From positions 1 through 64,000 of the forward strand of contig NZ_CP047957.1 in NCBI RefSeq assembly GCF_014280035.1: a stretch of 64,000 bases of DNA, given 5' to 3'. The notes under the pieces were generated by a model, which saw nothing but the letters and a program-made list of their open reading frames with translations, was not told the DNA's origin and made no database searches. Shown one piece after another: positions 1 to 9,615 of the stretch (its first letter is position 1; each line of letters begins with the position of its first letter). The stretch comes from Synechococcus sp. A18-25c (GTDB lineage Bacteria; Cyanobacteriota; Cyanobacteriia; PCC-6307; Cyanobiaceae). The translations under genes and the position numbers were made by a program.

Positions 1-173
1 GAAGGTTTTCCACGTTTTCCCCAACGCCTATTACGGCTGTATGGATAGTTTTTCTAGAAATCAAAAACAGCCCGTAGACAGGCAAACGAAAAACCAGGCA
101 CCAGGCCCATTGCGCTTCGTCCAACCCTGTGAAACCGTGGAAGCCTTGAAGCGCTCCAGCGAACAGCCTCGCC
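1..173. other. probable edge of the replication origin (oriC flank)
   Basis: This is non-coding sequence upstream of dnaN, cut by the window edge. It carries TTTTCCACG at 6-14 and TTTTCCCCA at 15-23, directly abutting. Each differs by one base from the cyanobacterial DnaA box TTTTCCACA. A perfect 10-base palindrome TTTCTAGAAA lies at 51-60, inside the inverted repeat GTTTTT (48-53) / AAAAAC (63-68). In several cyanobacteria the origin lies beside dnaN, so an oriC edge is the natural reading. Only two boxes are visible and no AT-rich unwinding element can be judged from this fragment. Confidence 0.55.
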
Positions 174-1340
174 ATGAAACTGGTTTGTTCCCAGTCGGAA
201 CTCAACGCGGCGCTCCAATTGGTCAGTCGTGCCGTTGCATCGCGCCCGACCCATCCAGTCCTGGCGAATGTGCTCCTAACCGCTGATGCCGGCACTGACA
301 GGCTCAGCCTGACGGGATTTGATCTCAACCTCGGCATCCAGACGTCGTTGACCGCGTCTGTGGAAACCAGCGGTGCTGTCACGCTTCCAGCTCGACTGTT
401 CGTTGAGATTGTCTCCCGCCTATCGAGTGATTCCCCGATCACACTCTCCACGGATGAGTCGGGTGAGCAGGTGGAACTCACCAGCCTCAGCGGCAGCTAC
501 CAGATGCGTGGCATGCCGGCCGACGATTTCCCCGATCTGCCTTTGGTCGAAAACGGCACGGCTCTCAAACTGGACCCTGCTGCATTGGTGAAAGCGCTTC
601 GCAGCACCCTGTTTGCCAGTAGTTCTGATGAGGCCAAGCAGCTCTTGACCGGTGTGCATCTGCGTTTCGATCGCACCAGCCTCGAGGCGGCCTCCACTGA
701 TGGTCACCGGCTGGCCGTGCTCAGCGTGAATGAGGCTCTTCAGGCTCCGCTGGAAGTGGCCGATCCAGGCGCGTCTGATGATGCTGCTTTGGCCGTCACC
801 CTGCCAGCCCGCTCCTTGCGTGAAGTGGAGCGGCTCATGGCCGGTTGGAAAGGCACCGATGCGGTGAGTCTTTTCTGTGAACGCGGACAGGTTGTGGTGC
901 TGGCGGCCGATCAGATGGTGACCAGCCGAACCTTGGAAGGTACGTATCCCAATTACCGCCAGCTCATCCCCGAGTCGTTCACCCGGACCCTTCAGCTCGA
1001 TCGCCGCGCGTTTGTGGCGTCGCTGGAACGCATTGCTGTCTTGGCAGATCAGCACAACAACGTGGTGCGCATCAGTAGTGATCCATCCAAAGGTCTTGTG
1101 CAGATCACTGCTGATGCTCAAGACGTTGGCAGTGGTTCTGAATCGCTGCCTGCTGACATCGAAGGTGAACCGATGCAGATCGCTTTCAACGTGCGCTACG
1201 TGCTGGATGGACTGAAGGCCATGGATGCCGACCGAATCCGCCTGCAGTGCAATGCACCCACGACACCGGCCATCCTCTCGCCTGCGGATGATGGTTCTGG
1301 ATTGACCTACCTCGTGATGCCTGTTCAGATTCGGACCTGA
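174..1340 (+). CDS. dnaN: DNA polymerase III subunit beta (sliding clamp)
   Basis: This is the ring-shaped processivity clamp that holds the replicative polymerase on DNA. The product is 388 residues, close to the family length, and can be read as three successive clamp domains: an N-terminal segment beginning MKLVCSQSELNAAL, a middle domain around 130-260, and a C-terminal domain ending LVMPVQIRT, the hydrophobic tail near the protein-binding pocket. The start is ATG. It is the first gene after the putative origin, a common position for dnaN in cyanobacteria, where dnaA lies elsewhere. The next gene starts two bases after its stop, so co-transcription is likely. The call is secure. Confidence 0.97.
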   Translation: MKLVCSQSELNAALQLVSRAVASRPTHPVLANVLLTADAGTDRLSLTGFDLNLGIQTSLTASVETSGAVTLPARLFVEIVSRLSSDSPITLSTDESGEQVELTSLSGSYQMRGMPADDFPDLPLVENGTALKLDPAALVKALRSTLFASSSDEAKQLLTGVHLRFDRTSLEAASTDGHRLAVLSVNEALQAPLEVADPGASDDAALAVTLPARSLREVERLMAGWKGTDAVSLFCERGQVVVLAADQMVTSRTLEGTYPNYRQLIPESFTRTLQLDRRAFVASLERIAVLADQHNNVVRISSDPSKGLVQITADAQDVGSGSESLPADIEGEPMQIAFNVRYVLDGLKAMDADRIRLQCNAPTTPAILSPADDGSGLTYLVMPVQIRT

Positions 1341-1342
1341 CC

Positions 1343-2119
1343 TTGGCGCTGCCTGATCCCCTGCTGCTCAGTGATTTGCTGCGCCACCGTGTGCGTTGTG
1401 ATCAGGGGCTCGACCATGGCGTCGGGGTCATGGCCTGGATGCACCCACCTGTGCATCGATTGCTCGGCTGGGTCAGTCGTCCGTCGGCCCTCCGCAATGC
1501 GCGGGCTGTCTGGCGTCTCGATCAGTGTCGCGGCTTGGGTGATCAGCAGGTGTTCGTGAAGGGATCACCTGCTGAAACCGATCAGCTCACCTTGGAGCGG
1601 TTGCCGACGCTGCTGGATGCCGATCTTCTCGATGTGGAGGGTCAACGACTGGGCCAGGTGGCGGATTTGGCTTTTGTGCCCTCCACGGGAAAAATTCTCC
1701 ATTATTTGGTCTCGCGTAGTGATCCTCGATTGCCCGGCAGCAGTCGTTGGCGGTTGACTCCTAATCGCATCATCGATCAGCAACCCGGATTGGTGTCCAC
1801 AGGCATTCGCAATCTCGATGATCTTCCCCAGGCCCGGGCGAGTGTTCGTCAAGATCTGGTGCGGCGCTCTCGCCATTGGCGAGATCAGCTTCAGCACCTT
1901 GGTGATCGTGCTGGTGAACGATTGGAGGGTTGGCTGGAAGAACCACCCTGGGATGACGAGCCAGCACCCGCACAGGTGTCCCGCGACGAAGAGTCTGATC
2001 CCATGGGTGATCCAGATCTCCCAGATCCCTTGGAGGATTGGGACGATTCCGATTGGCCCCAACAGCAGGAACGAGTGGGGGATCGCCGAGGGGATCGCGA
2101 CGAAGATCCCTGGGTCTGA
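1343..2119 (+). CDS. PRC-barrel domain protein of unknown function
   Basis: The product is 258 residues with no catalytic motif that I recognise. A PRC-barrel-like stretch covers about residues 85-135 (DLLDVEGQRLGQVADL and following), the fold found in photosynthetic reaction centre H subunits and RimM. The C-terminal third is strongly acidic and probably disordered, with many Asp, Glu and Pro residues. The start is TTG, two bases after the dnaN stop, and no ATG fits better without losing conserved-looking sequence. Its place between dnaN and purL is typical of marine picocyanobacteria. The function is unknown; a scaffold or RNA/protein-binding role is only a guess. Confidence 0.8.
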   Translation: MALPDPLLLSDLLRHRVRCDQGLDHGVGVMAWMHPPVHRLLGWVSRPSALRNARAVWRLDQCRGLGDQQVFVKGSPAETDQLTLERLPTLLDADLLDVEGQRLGQVADLAFVPSTGKILHYLVSRSDPRLPGSSRWRLTPNRIIDQQPGLVSTGIRNLDDLPQARASVRQDLVRRSRHWRDQLQHLGDRAGERLEGWLEEPPWDDEPAPAQVSRDEESDPMGDPDLPDPLEDWDDSDWPQQQERVGDRRGDRDEDPWV

Positions 2120-2169
2120 GCTGAGCGGTGTGAAGCCGGCCGTCGGCAACACTGGGAAGAGATGACCTG

Positions 2170-4518
2170 TTGACTGTGACCCAGTCTTCTTCCGTGGCTG
2201 AGGCCTTCGATGTCGCCGCCGCCCTCCGTCAGGAAGGGCTCACGCAGCAGGATTACGCCGAAATTCAGCGACGCTTGGGACGCGATCCCAACCGTGCTGA
2301 ATTGGGCATGTTCGGTGTGATGTGGTCTGAGCATTGCTGCTACCGCAATTCCAGGCCTCTCCTTAGTGGCTTTCCCACGGAAGGACCTCGCATCCTTGTC
2401 GGTCCTGGTGAGAATGCCGGTGTCGTTGATCTCGGTGGCGGCCATCGCCTGGCGTTCAAGATCGAGAGTCACAATCACCCTTCAGCGGTTGAACCCTTCC
2501 AGGGGGCTGCAACCGGAGTTGGCGGCATCTTGCGAGACATCTTCACGATGGGCGCTCGGCCGATTGCGCTGTTGAATGCGTTGCGCTTCGGTCCTCTGGA
2601 GGATCCCGCCAATGTGGGCTTGATGCAGGGGGTTGTGGCCGGGATCGCCCACTACGGCAATTGCGTCGGTGTTCCCACCGTGGGGGGGGAGGTGGCCTTT
2701 GATCCTTCTTACAACGGCAATCCACTGGTCAATGCCATGGCCCTGGGTCTGATGGAGACCGAGGACATCGTCAAATCTGGGGCCTCTGGCGTCGGCAATC
2801 CCGTTGTGTACGTCGGCAGCACGACAGGGCGCGATGGCATGGGGGGAGCCAGTTTTGCTAGCGCTGAGCTCAGTTCCGCTTCGCTTGACGATCGACCCGC
2901 TGTGCAGGTGGGTGATCCGTTTCTGGAAAAGGGATTGATCGAAGCTTGTTTGGAGGCGTTTCAGAGCGGTGACGTGGTGGCTGCTCAGGACATGGGTGCA
3001 GCTGGCCTCACCTGCAGCTGTTCCGAGATGGCGGCCAAAGGTGATGTGGGTGTGGAGCTTGATCTCGACAAGGTGCCGGCGCGCGAGGAGGGGATGACGG
3101 CTTACGAGTATTTGCTCTCTGAATCCCAGGAGCGGATGCTGTTCGTGGTCCGTGCTGGCCGCGAGGAGCCTTTGATGGAGCGCTTCCGTCGCTGGGGTCT
3201 TCAGGCTGCAGTTGTGGGCCGTGTTCTGGCGGAGCCTGTGGTTCGCGTGCTGCAACACGGTGAGGTGGCGGCAGAGGTGCCATCGCGTGCTCTGGCAGAA
3301 GACACGCCGATCAATCATCACGACCTCTTGCAGGAGCCGCCCGCTGACATTCAAGAGCTCTGGCGCTGGTCTGAAGTGGATCTTCCCTGCCCTTCTCAGG
3401 GCCATGACTGGGGGCAAGAGTTGCTGCGTCTTTTGGATGATCCCACCATTGCGAGTAAGCGTTGGGTGCATCGTCAGTACGACCAGCAGGTGCTGGCGAA
3501 CACCGTGGTGTCTTCAGGGGCTGCCGATGCTGCCGTGGTGCGGCTCCGCCCTCAGCAGGGCGAAGGCTCCCTTGAGGCGTCTCAACGCGGTGTGGCGGCG
3601 ACGGTCGACTGTCCTAACCGCTGGGTCGCTCTCGATCCCGAACGAGGCGCGCAGGCAGCTGTGGCGGAAGCCGCGCGCAATCTCAGTTGCGTTGGTGCCG
3701 AACCGCTGGCGGTCACCGACAACCTCAACTTCCCTTCCCCTGAAACACCCAAGGGGTATTGGCAGCTGGCCAAAGCCTGTCGAGGCATTTCCGATGCCTG
3801 TCGAGCGTTGAACACCCCCGTTACCGGTGGCAATGTTTCTCTCTACAACGAGACCAAACAGGATGATGGCAGCTTGAAGCCCATTCATCCCACACCTGTG
3901 ATCGGCATGGTTGGTGGCGTCGATGACATCAGCACCGTGACCGGGCTGGGTTGGCGCAAAGCCGGGGATCCTGTGTATCTCTTGGGTGTACCCACGGCCG
4001 ATGGTGAGTCCAGCACCCTGGGTTTGGCCGGCAGCGCTTATCAACAGCTGGCTATCGGCCGCCTGGCTGGTCGTCCGCCCGAGACGGATTTCAATTTAGA
4101 AGCACGCGTAGGAGGGTTGGTGCGCGACGCCATCGCCCGAGGATTGCTTGCCTCGGCCCATGACTGCAGCGATGGCGGCTTGAGCGTCGCTTTGGCTGAA
4201 TCCTCGATGGCTTCTGAGTACGGGATCAGCGCTGATCTTGCTGCCGGCGGTGTTCGGATGGACCGGTTGTTGTTCGGCGAAGGCGGTTGCCGCGTCGTGG
4301 TGTCTGTGAAGTCGGAATGTGTCCAGGCCTGGGAGTCCTTGGTCGATGCAGTGGAGGAATTACCGATCACGCCGATTGGTGTGGTGATCGATCAACCCAG
4401 CTTGATCATCAAGGTCGATCAGACACCCTGCCTGGATCTGACCCTTCAGCAATGCCGTGATGCCCATGCCATGGCGCTCCCTCGTCGCATCGAAGCCGAC
4501 GCCGAGGTTGCAAAATGA
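2170..4518 (+). CDS. purL: phosphoribosylformylglycinamidine synthase subunit PurL
   Basis: This enzyme converts FGAR to FGAM in purine synthesis, using ammonia delivered by the PurQ and PurS subunits. At 782 residues it is the small PurL type, which needs separate PurS and PurQ. Both are expected elsewhere and are not in this window. Visible family segments include [15 protein letters not shown] near residue 50, [18 protein letters not shown] near 98-115, [10 protein letters not shown] in the second half and [16 protein letters not shown] near 660, from the two repeated ATP-binding halves. The chosen start is TTG at 2170. It lies upstream of purF, the first enzyme of the pathway, separated by a 136-base AT-rich spacer, so purF may have its own promoter. 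Confidence 0.96.
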   Translation: MTVTQSSSVAEAFDVAAALRQEGLTQQDYAEIQRRLGRDPNRAELGMFGVMWSEHCCYRNSRPLLSGFPTEGPRILVGPGENAGVVDLGGGHRLAFKIESHNHPSAVEPFQGAATGVGGILRDIFTMGARPIALLNALRFGPLEDPANVGLMQGVVAGIAHYGNCVGVPTVGGEVAFDPSYNGNPLVNAMALGLMETEDIVKSGASGVGNPVVYVGSTTGRDGMGGASFASAELSSASLDDRPAVQVGDPFLEKGLIEACLEAFQSGDVVAAQDMGAAGLTCSCSEMAAKGDVGVELDLDKVPAREEGMTAYEYLLSESQERMLFVVRAGREEPLMERFRRWGLQAAVVGRVLAEPVVRVLQHGEVAAEVPSRALAEDTPINHHDLLQEPPADIQELWRWSEVDLPCPSQGHDWGQELLRLLDDPTIASKRWVHRQYDQQVLANTVVSSGAADAAVVRLRPQQGEGSLEASQRGVAATVDCPNRWVALDPERGAQAAVAEAARNLSCVGAEPLAVTDNLNFPSPETPKGYWQLAKACRGISDACRALNTPVTGGNVSLYNETKQDDGSLKPIHPTPVIGMVGGVDDISTVTGLGWRKAGDPVYLLGVPTADGESSTLGLAGSAYQQLAIGRLAGRPPETDFNLEARVGGLVRDAIARGLLASAHDCSDGGLSVALAESSMASEYGISADLAAGGVRMDRLLFGEGGCRVVVSVKSECVQAWESLVDAVEELPITPIGVVIDQPSLIIKVDQTPCLDLTLQQCRDAHAMALPRRIEADAEVAK

Positions 4519-4654
4519 TCATCACTCGTTTTGCTAATCTTTTTTGTCCAGTTTCCACCGTTTCAATCACACCCGAGGAGTCAATCATTTCTTTTGGATT
4601 GAATTCTTCAGGGGTGTTGAGTCTGCTTCGTTATTTTAGTTAGAGGTTGTCATT

Positions 4655-6112
4655 ATGTGTGGAATTATTGGAATGTTTTGCACTGATTCTGTGAATCAGC
4701 AGATCTACGATAACCTTCTATTGCTTCAACACCGTGGTCAGGATTCTGCGGGGATTGTCACGATGGACAATCACACGTTTCATGTTCATAAGCAACGCGG
4801 AAGAGTTCGAGAAGCATTCCGAACAAGAGATATGCGCAAGCTTCTCGGCAATGTCGGAATCGGCCATGTTCGTTACGCCACACGAGGGGCAGCAGCAGCA
4901 GAAGACGAGGTGCAGCCGTTCTATGTCAATGCTCCCTATGGAATCGCCTTTGTTCACAACGGCAATCTGACCAACACCTCCCAGCTTGAACAGGATTTGT
5001 TCAAGGTGGATCGTCGCCACACCAATTCCTCCAGCGACACCGAGATGCTGGTCAATGTGTTAGCGACAGAGATTCAGTCTTGCCTTACAGGTCCTGATGT
5101 TTCACCGGATCAGTTGTTTGATGCTGTGGCGTCCCTGCATCAGAGAGTCAAGGGTTCTTATGCATCCATCGCTCTGATTGCAGGCCGCGGCATGCTCGCT
5201 TTTCGCGACCCTTATGGAATTCGTCCACTGATCCTGGGGCGACGCATTTCGGATCAGGGTCGTAATGAATGGATCGTTGCCAGTGAATCACTGGTGATTG
5301 AAAACAGTGGGTACGATATTGTTCGCGATGTGGAACCCGGTGAAGCGGTCTTCATAGACTTTGATGCCAACTTGCATCATCGCCAGTGCGCACCGTCGTC
5401 GCGTTTGGTTCCCTGTGCATTCGAATACGTCTATCTCGCCAGACCAGATTCGGTCATGAATGGAATCTCTGTTTATGAGACTCGATTGCGGATGGGAGAT
5501 CTTCTGGCCAAGACTATTGCTCAAGAGTTGCCTGCCGGAGAGATCGATGTGGTGATGCCGATTCCTGACTCGGCGCGTCCCTCGGCTATGCAGGTGGCAA
5601 AGCAGCTTGGAATTGAATATCGCGAAGGCTTTTATAAAAATCGTTATGTCGGCAGAACCTTTATCATGCCTGGTCAGGCAGAACGTAAAAAATCAGTTCG
5701 CCAGAAACTCAATGCTCTGGGAACTGAATTTGCTGGAAAAAATGTTCTGATTGTGGACGATTCAATCGTGCGGGGTACCACGTCAAAGGAAATTGTTCAG
5801 ATGGCTCGTGATGCAGGAGCAAATCAGGTCACTTTCACCTCCGCAGCGCCGCCAGTTCGTTTCCCGAACGTCTATGGCATCAACATGCCCTCTCGAGCAG
5901 AATTGCTGGCACATGGTCGATCAACAGACGAAATAGCGGATGTTCTTTTGGCTGACCATGTTGTTTATCAAAGTGTTGATAATCTCAAGCAGAGTATTGT
6001 TCAAGGGACAAGTCTTGAGCAACTTGAAATGTCTTGTTTTGATGGAGAGTATGTGACTGGTGATATTGATGAAAAATATTTGACGTGGTTGGAAGGGAAT
6101 ACCCGTTCCTGA
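4655..6112 (+). CDS. purF: amidophosphoribosyltransferase (PurF)
   Basis: This is the committed step of purine synthesis, making phosphoribosylamine from PRPP and glutamine. The N-terminal nucleophile Cys2 (MCGIIGMFC) marks a class II glutamine amidotransferase without a long propeptide. The PRPP-binding loop VLIVDDSIVRGTTS lies near residues 363-376. The C-terminal SCFDGEYVTG segment resembles the end of Gram-positive-type enzymes. The length of 485 is normal. ATG 4655 follows an AGAGG ribosome site at good spacing. Base composition is unusual: the two ends and flanks are far more AT-rich than the neighbours (20 of 60 bases GC at 4621-4680 and 21 of 60 at 5941-6000, against 36 of 60 at 3061-3120). 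Confidence 0.97.
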   Translation: MCGIIGMFCTDSVNQQIYDNLLLLQHRGQDSAGIVTMDNHTFHVHKQRGRVREAFRTRDMRKLLGNVGIGHVRYATRGAAAAEDEVQPFYVNAPYGIAFVHNGNLTNTSQLEQDLFKVDRRHTNSSSDTEMLVNVLATEIQSCLTGPDVSPDQLFDAVASLHQRVKGSYASIALIAGRGMLAFRDPYGIRPLILGRRISDQGRNEWIVASESLVIENSGYDIVRDVEPGEAVFIDFDANLHHRQCAPSSRLVPCAFEYVYLARPDSVMNGISVYETRLRMGDLLAKTIAQELPAGEIDVVMPIPDSARPSAMQVAKQLGIEYREGFYKNRYVGRTFIMPGQAERKKSVRQKLNALGTEFAGKNVLIVDDSIVRGTTSKEIVQMARDAGANQVTFTSAAPPVRFPNVYGINMPSRAELLAHGRSTDEIADVLLADHVVYQSVDNLKQSIVQGTSLEQLEMSCFDGEYVTGDIDEKYLTWLEGNTRS

Positions 6113-6150
6113 TTAATTTACAGCTTAGAATTAAAGAAATAAACGGTTAC

Positions 6151-8646
6151 TCAACTGATGAGTGGCACCAAACGAATCAATTGTTCGTTTGTTTTCAGAG
6201 ACAGATCGGTCGGTTGATCGGTGTCAGCACTGATGCAGTCGTTCAGGATCCGACCATGACGACTCTGGCTGGTGATCACGCCGACGAGATCACTTGTCGC
6301 ACACACCGTCACAACAGGATCTATTTTTTTCCCCGTTTTGTTCAGTTGCAGTGCAATGTCCCCAAGGTCTCCCCGCTGGCAGCGTCGCAGCGACGCCAAC
6401 GGCAGACGTGTGAGCCAACCGTTGCCTGTCCCCACCAGGATTTCACTGCTTGTCGCGTTGCCGATGGGATCTGCAGGTTGGCTCACCGCTCCCACCAGTG
6501 TTTCTCCAGGTAATGTGCGCATCGCCATCGGACCCTGCGCCAGTTTCCCCATCACTGGCAGGCATTGCTCTTCCACCGGTAAGCACAGGACCCGACCGAT
6601 ATCGCTGATCAGTGTGACGGTTCCGCCGTCATCGCACATTACGGCAGACAGCAGTGAGACGCCGTCCTTGAGTTTGACGATGGTCGCCGCACGACCCGAT
6701 AACTCCTGCATATCGTCCAGTGGCAGTCGCTTGAAACGGCCATCGGTGCTCAGCAGGCCGAGGGACAGTCGCTGATTGGCTTCAATATCGTCGGCTGGTG
6801 GAAGTTGGAGAAGACTGATCACCTTGTCGCCTTCCAAGGCAGTGGGTAGGAATCGCTCTAGGACACCGGGCTGTTGGCCGGCGAATTCCCAGCGCACCAA
6901 TGCCACTCGACCTGTTGCAGTGAGTGCCAACAAACGAGGTGCTGGATGGATTGGCAGAATCAGCTGTGCTGGCGAGGGTTCATCACCCAGATCCGCTGCT
7001 TCGTTGAGATGCAGACGGCCGAGCAGTTGTGGGCTCACCACCTTCACTTGACCATCGTTCTGAATTAACAGTTTTGATTCCGATGGAAGGGCATCGAGGG
7101 CTTGCTGACGCTGCAGTTCTGCATTGGGACGCTGGTTGGCGGCCCGTTCAGCCAGCAGATGATCGCCGCCTTCTACCAGTCGTGTGCGTCGCGGAGTGGC
7201 AAAACGTTTTTTGAGTTGGCGCAGTTCCTGGACGAGGGCATCCAGCAGTTGATCGCGGTTGTCCAGCAGCACTTTCAAGCGCTGCTGCTCGGTCCGCAGA
7301 TCCTCGGCCTCCTGGCGCAGACTTTCCTGTTCCAGGCCTGTGAGACGGCGCAGAGGCATGGACAGAACGGCATCAGCTTGCCGTTCACTGAGATCCAGCT
7401 GCACCATCAGGCTCGCCCGAGCGCTGGATGCGTCGCGAGCTTCCTGGATCATCGCGATCACTTTCTGTAGCGATGCCAGTGCTGTCGTTAACCCTTCCAC
7501 CACTTCCAGTCGGTCTTCTGTCTTGCGCAGGGCGTGACTGGTCCGCCGGATCAACGTCAATTCTCGGTAGTCCAGGAAGGTCTGCAGCATGCGCCGCAAG
7601 GACAGTTGCTTCGGCTGTCCGTCCACGAGGGCCAGGAGGATGGCGCCGAAATTGCTCTGCAGTGAGGTGCGTCGCTGTAGATCTTTCAGCACCGTGTCTG
7701 GATCGGCGTCACGCCGCAGTTCCACTACGACACGCATGCCCTCACGGTCGCTTTCATCGCGGATGTCTGCGATCCCGCCGATCTTGCCATCGTTGACCTG
7801 TTCCGCCAGCTTTTCGATCCAGCCGGCCTTGCTGAGTTGGTAGGGCAGTTCCGTGACGATGACCGCTTTGCGTTTGTGTCGTCCCTTGCCCGGCTGCACC
7901 TCTTCGATGTGTGCTACACCCCGCATTGGGATGCTGCCACGTCCCTTCAGATAAGTGTCACGCACGCCACTGCCCAGTAGCACTTCCCCACCCGTGGGGA
8001 AGTCGGGTCCGGGGATCAGGCTGAGCAGCTTGTCATCGGTGAGGTCTGGCTTGCGGACTAGGGCGATCAGGCCATCCACAACCTCGCCTAGATTATGGGG
8101 AGGAATGCTGGTGGCCATGCCAACGGCGATCCCCGCGCATCCGTTCAGGAGCAAAAACGGAAGCTGAGCCGGCAGGACGGTGGGTTCCTGTTGCGAACCG
8201 TCGAAGTTGGGTGCGAAATCAACGGTGTCGTTACCGATTTCATCCAGCAGACCTTCGTTGGCGATCGGCGCCAGTCGCGTTTCTGTGTAGCGCATCGCCG
8301 CTGGTGGATCGTCGTCCACGGAGCCAAAGTTGCCGTGACCATCCAGCAGTGGATGCCGACTAGAGAAGGTTTGCACTAGCCGCACCAGGGCGTCGTACAC
8401 GGCTTGATCACCATGGGGGTGGTATTTGCCAAGCACATCGCCGACGACACGGGCGCATTTGCGGTAAGGCCGATCTGGGGTCAATCCCAGCTCATGCATC
8501 GCGTAAAGGATGCGCCGCTGAACCGGTTTGAGCCCATCACGGACATCCGGTAAGGCTCGACCCACGATCACGCTCATCGCGTACTCGAGGTAGGAGCGCT
8601 GCATCTCCTGATGCAGGGCGATCGGTTGAACGCGCTCCTCGGCCAT
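6151..8646 (-). CDS. type IIA topoisomerase A subunit (GyrA/ParC family)
   Basis: This subunit breaks and rejoins DNA in a gyrase or topoisomerase IV tetramer. The catalytic tyrosine sits in RYTETRL, near residue 120 counted from ATG 8646 (831 residues). A TTG five codons upstream could extend the protein slightly. The N-terminal winged-helix and tower domains are standard ([30 protein letters not shown]). The C-terminal domain lacks a clear GyrA box (QRRGGKG type). The nearest match is [10 protein letters not shown] close to the C-terminus, so a ParC-like relaxing or decatenating role is possible. The residue equivalent to quinolone-target Ser83 of E. coli GyrA is Gln. It converges on purF with 38 bases between. 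Confidence 0.9.
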   Translation of the reverse strand: MAEERVQPIALHQEMQRSYLEYAMSVIVGRALPDVRDGLKPVQRRILYAMHELGLTPDRPYRKCARVVGDVLGKYHPHGDQAVYDALVRLVQTFSSRHPLLDGHGNFGSVDDDPPAAMRYTETRLAPIANEGLLDEIGNDTVDFAPNFDGSQQEPTVLPAQLPFLLLNGCAGIAVGMATSIPPHNLGEVVDGLIALVRKPDLTDDKLLSLIPGPDFPTGGEVLLGSGVRDTYLKGRGSIPMRGVAHIEEVQPGKGRHKRKAVIVTELPYQLSKAGWIEKLAEQVNDGKIGGIADIRDESDREGMRVVVELRRDADPDTVLKDLQRRTSLQSNFGAILLALVDGQPKQLSLRRMLQTFLDYRELTLIRRTSHALRKTEDRLEVVEGLTTALASLQKVIAMIQEARDASSARASLMVQLDLSERQADAVLSMPLRRLTGLEQESLRQEAEDLRTEQQRLKVLLDNRDQLLDALVQELRQLKKRFATPRRTRLVEGGDHLLAERAANQRPNAELQRQQALDALPSESKLLIQNDGQVKVVSPQLLGRLHLNEAADLGDEPSPAQLILPIHPAPRLLALTATGRVALVRWEFAGQQPGVLERFLPTALEGDKVISLLQLPPADDIEANQRLSLGLLSTDGRFKRLPLDDMQELSGRAATIVKLKDGVSLLSAVMCDDGGTVTLISDIGRVLCLPVEEQCLPVMGKLAQGPMAMRTLPGETLVGAVSQPADPIGNATSSEILVGTGNGWLTRLPLASLRRCQRGDLGDIALQLNKTGKKIDPVVTVCATSDLVGVITSQSRHGRILNDCISADTDQPTDLSLKTNEQLIRLVPLIS

Positions 8647-8701
8647 CCGCTCTGGAATCAAGAAGGCAGAAGGCGCTCAGCCTACAGATCTTCTTCCTGA
8701 A

Positions 8702-9601
8702 TCACTCAGCTGATTTGGGATCGGCATTGGCTTCAGCCCGTTCAACGGCTCCTTTCAACCTGGGTTCTGACAGCAGAACACCTGTGGCTTGGCGCAGTTT
8801 TTGACCCCAGAGCTGGTTTTCCTGATGCCCTGGCAGCACGTAATTGGGGTCGTCGGCCAGCGCTTGGCGGGCCAAGTCGATGGATTCCTCATCGCCGCTG
8901 GATTGGTTGTTCAATGCCGCAGCCAGGGCAAGCATCGGCTCGGCATTGCGCTTTATTTCCAGCACAGATCTCCAGCGTCGGATCGCTTCCGCTGTGTTCC
9001 CCATCTCGAACAACACCAGCGCTTGATTGTTTAGCGCTTCCCAGAAGCTGGGTTTGATTGTCGTGGCTTGTTCAAAGGCTCGGAGGGCTTGAAGCAGCTC
9101 TGACTGCATGATTCGGGCGTTGCCGAGATCGAAGTAGGCGCCTGCATTCTTCGGGTCAAGACGCAAGCCCTGATCCAACAACGGCACGGCATCATCCGGG
9201 CGTTGATCGCGTAAGGCTAAGGAAGCCTCGGCAAACCAGAGTCCTGCGTTCTGTGGATCCAGCGACTTGGCCTTAGCCAGCGATGCTGCTGCTGCCTTGA
9301 GCTGATCGCTGCGAAGTTGCGCTTCCGCCAAAACGGACCAAAGCCGTTCGTCGTTGGGCTGGAGCCGAACGGCCAGTGCTGCCAGACGTGCTGCTTCCTG
9401 CGGTTGACCGAGACGCAGCAATTGAGCTGCGGTGCGGCCGATGCCGATGCCTGCATTCTCCAATTCCTCGGAGCTGGGTGTGTACACGTAGGGGACCAAG
9501 GCCCGGGCAGGGAATGAACTCAGGGAGCCCATGAAACCGATCAGCAGCGTGATGGCCAGGGTTTGACGCCAAGGCCGCCCCGAACGAGCCAAAACTCCCA
9601 T
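8702..9601 (-). CDS. exported TPR-repeat protein
   Basis: The product is 299 residues from ATG 9601. An in-frame TTG at 9619 would overlap the end of queG by four bases. The N-terminus (MGVLARSGRPW, then a hydrophobic run to SFPARA) looks like a signal peptide or membrane anchor, which favours the ATG. From about residue 50 to 250 it consists of tandem tetratricopeptide repeats, with pattern words such as AWLR-type LGQPQEAARLAALAVRLQP and DPKNAGAYFDLGNARI. TPR arrays bind partner proteins, so a scaffold or assembly role on the lumenal or periplasmic side is inferred. It directly follows queG on the same strand. A specific function cannot be assigned. Confidence 0.85.
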   Translation of the reverse strand: MGVLARSGRPWRQTLAITLLIGFMGSLSSFPARALVPYVYTPSSEELENAGIGIGRTAAQLLRLGQPQEAARLAALAVRLQPNDERLWSVLAEAQLRSDQLKAAAASLAKAKSLDPQNAGLWFAEASLALRDQRPDDAVPLLDQGLRLDPKNAGAYFDLGNARIMQSELLQALRAFEQATTIKPSFWEALNNQALVLFEMGNTAEAIRRWRSVLEIKRNAEPMLALAAALNNQSSGDEESIDLARQALADDPNYVLPGHQENQLWGQKLRQATGVLLSEPRLKGAVERAEANADPKSAE

Positions 9602-9615
9602 GGCTGTTACACAGA

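Noticed and set aside
420-1121. Long leftward open frame (233 residues) inside dnaN
   Set aside because: It lies entirely antisense to a clear dnaN and its composition is that of a shadow frame in GC-rich coding DNA.
6113-6150. TTAATT/AATTAA pairing between purF and the topoisomerase gene as a terminator
   Set aside because: The stem is all A-T with no T run of suitable length.
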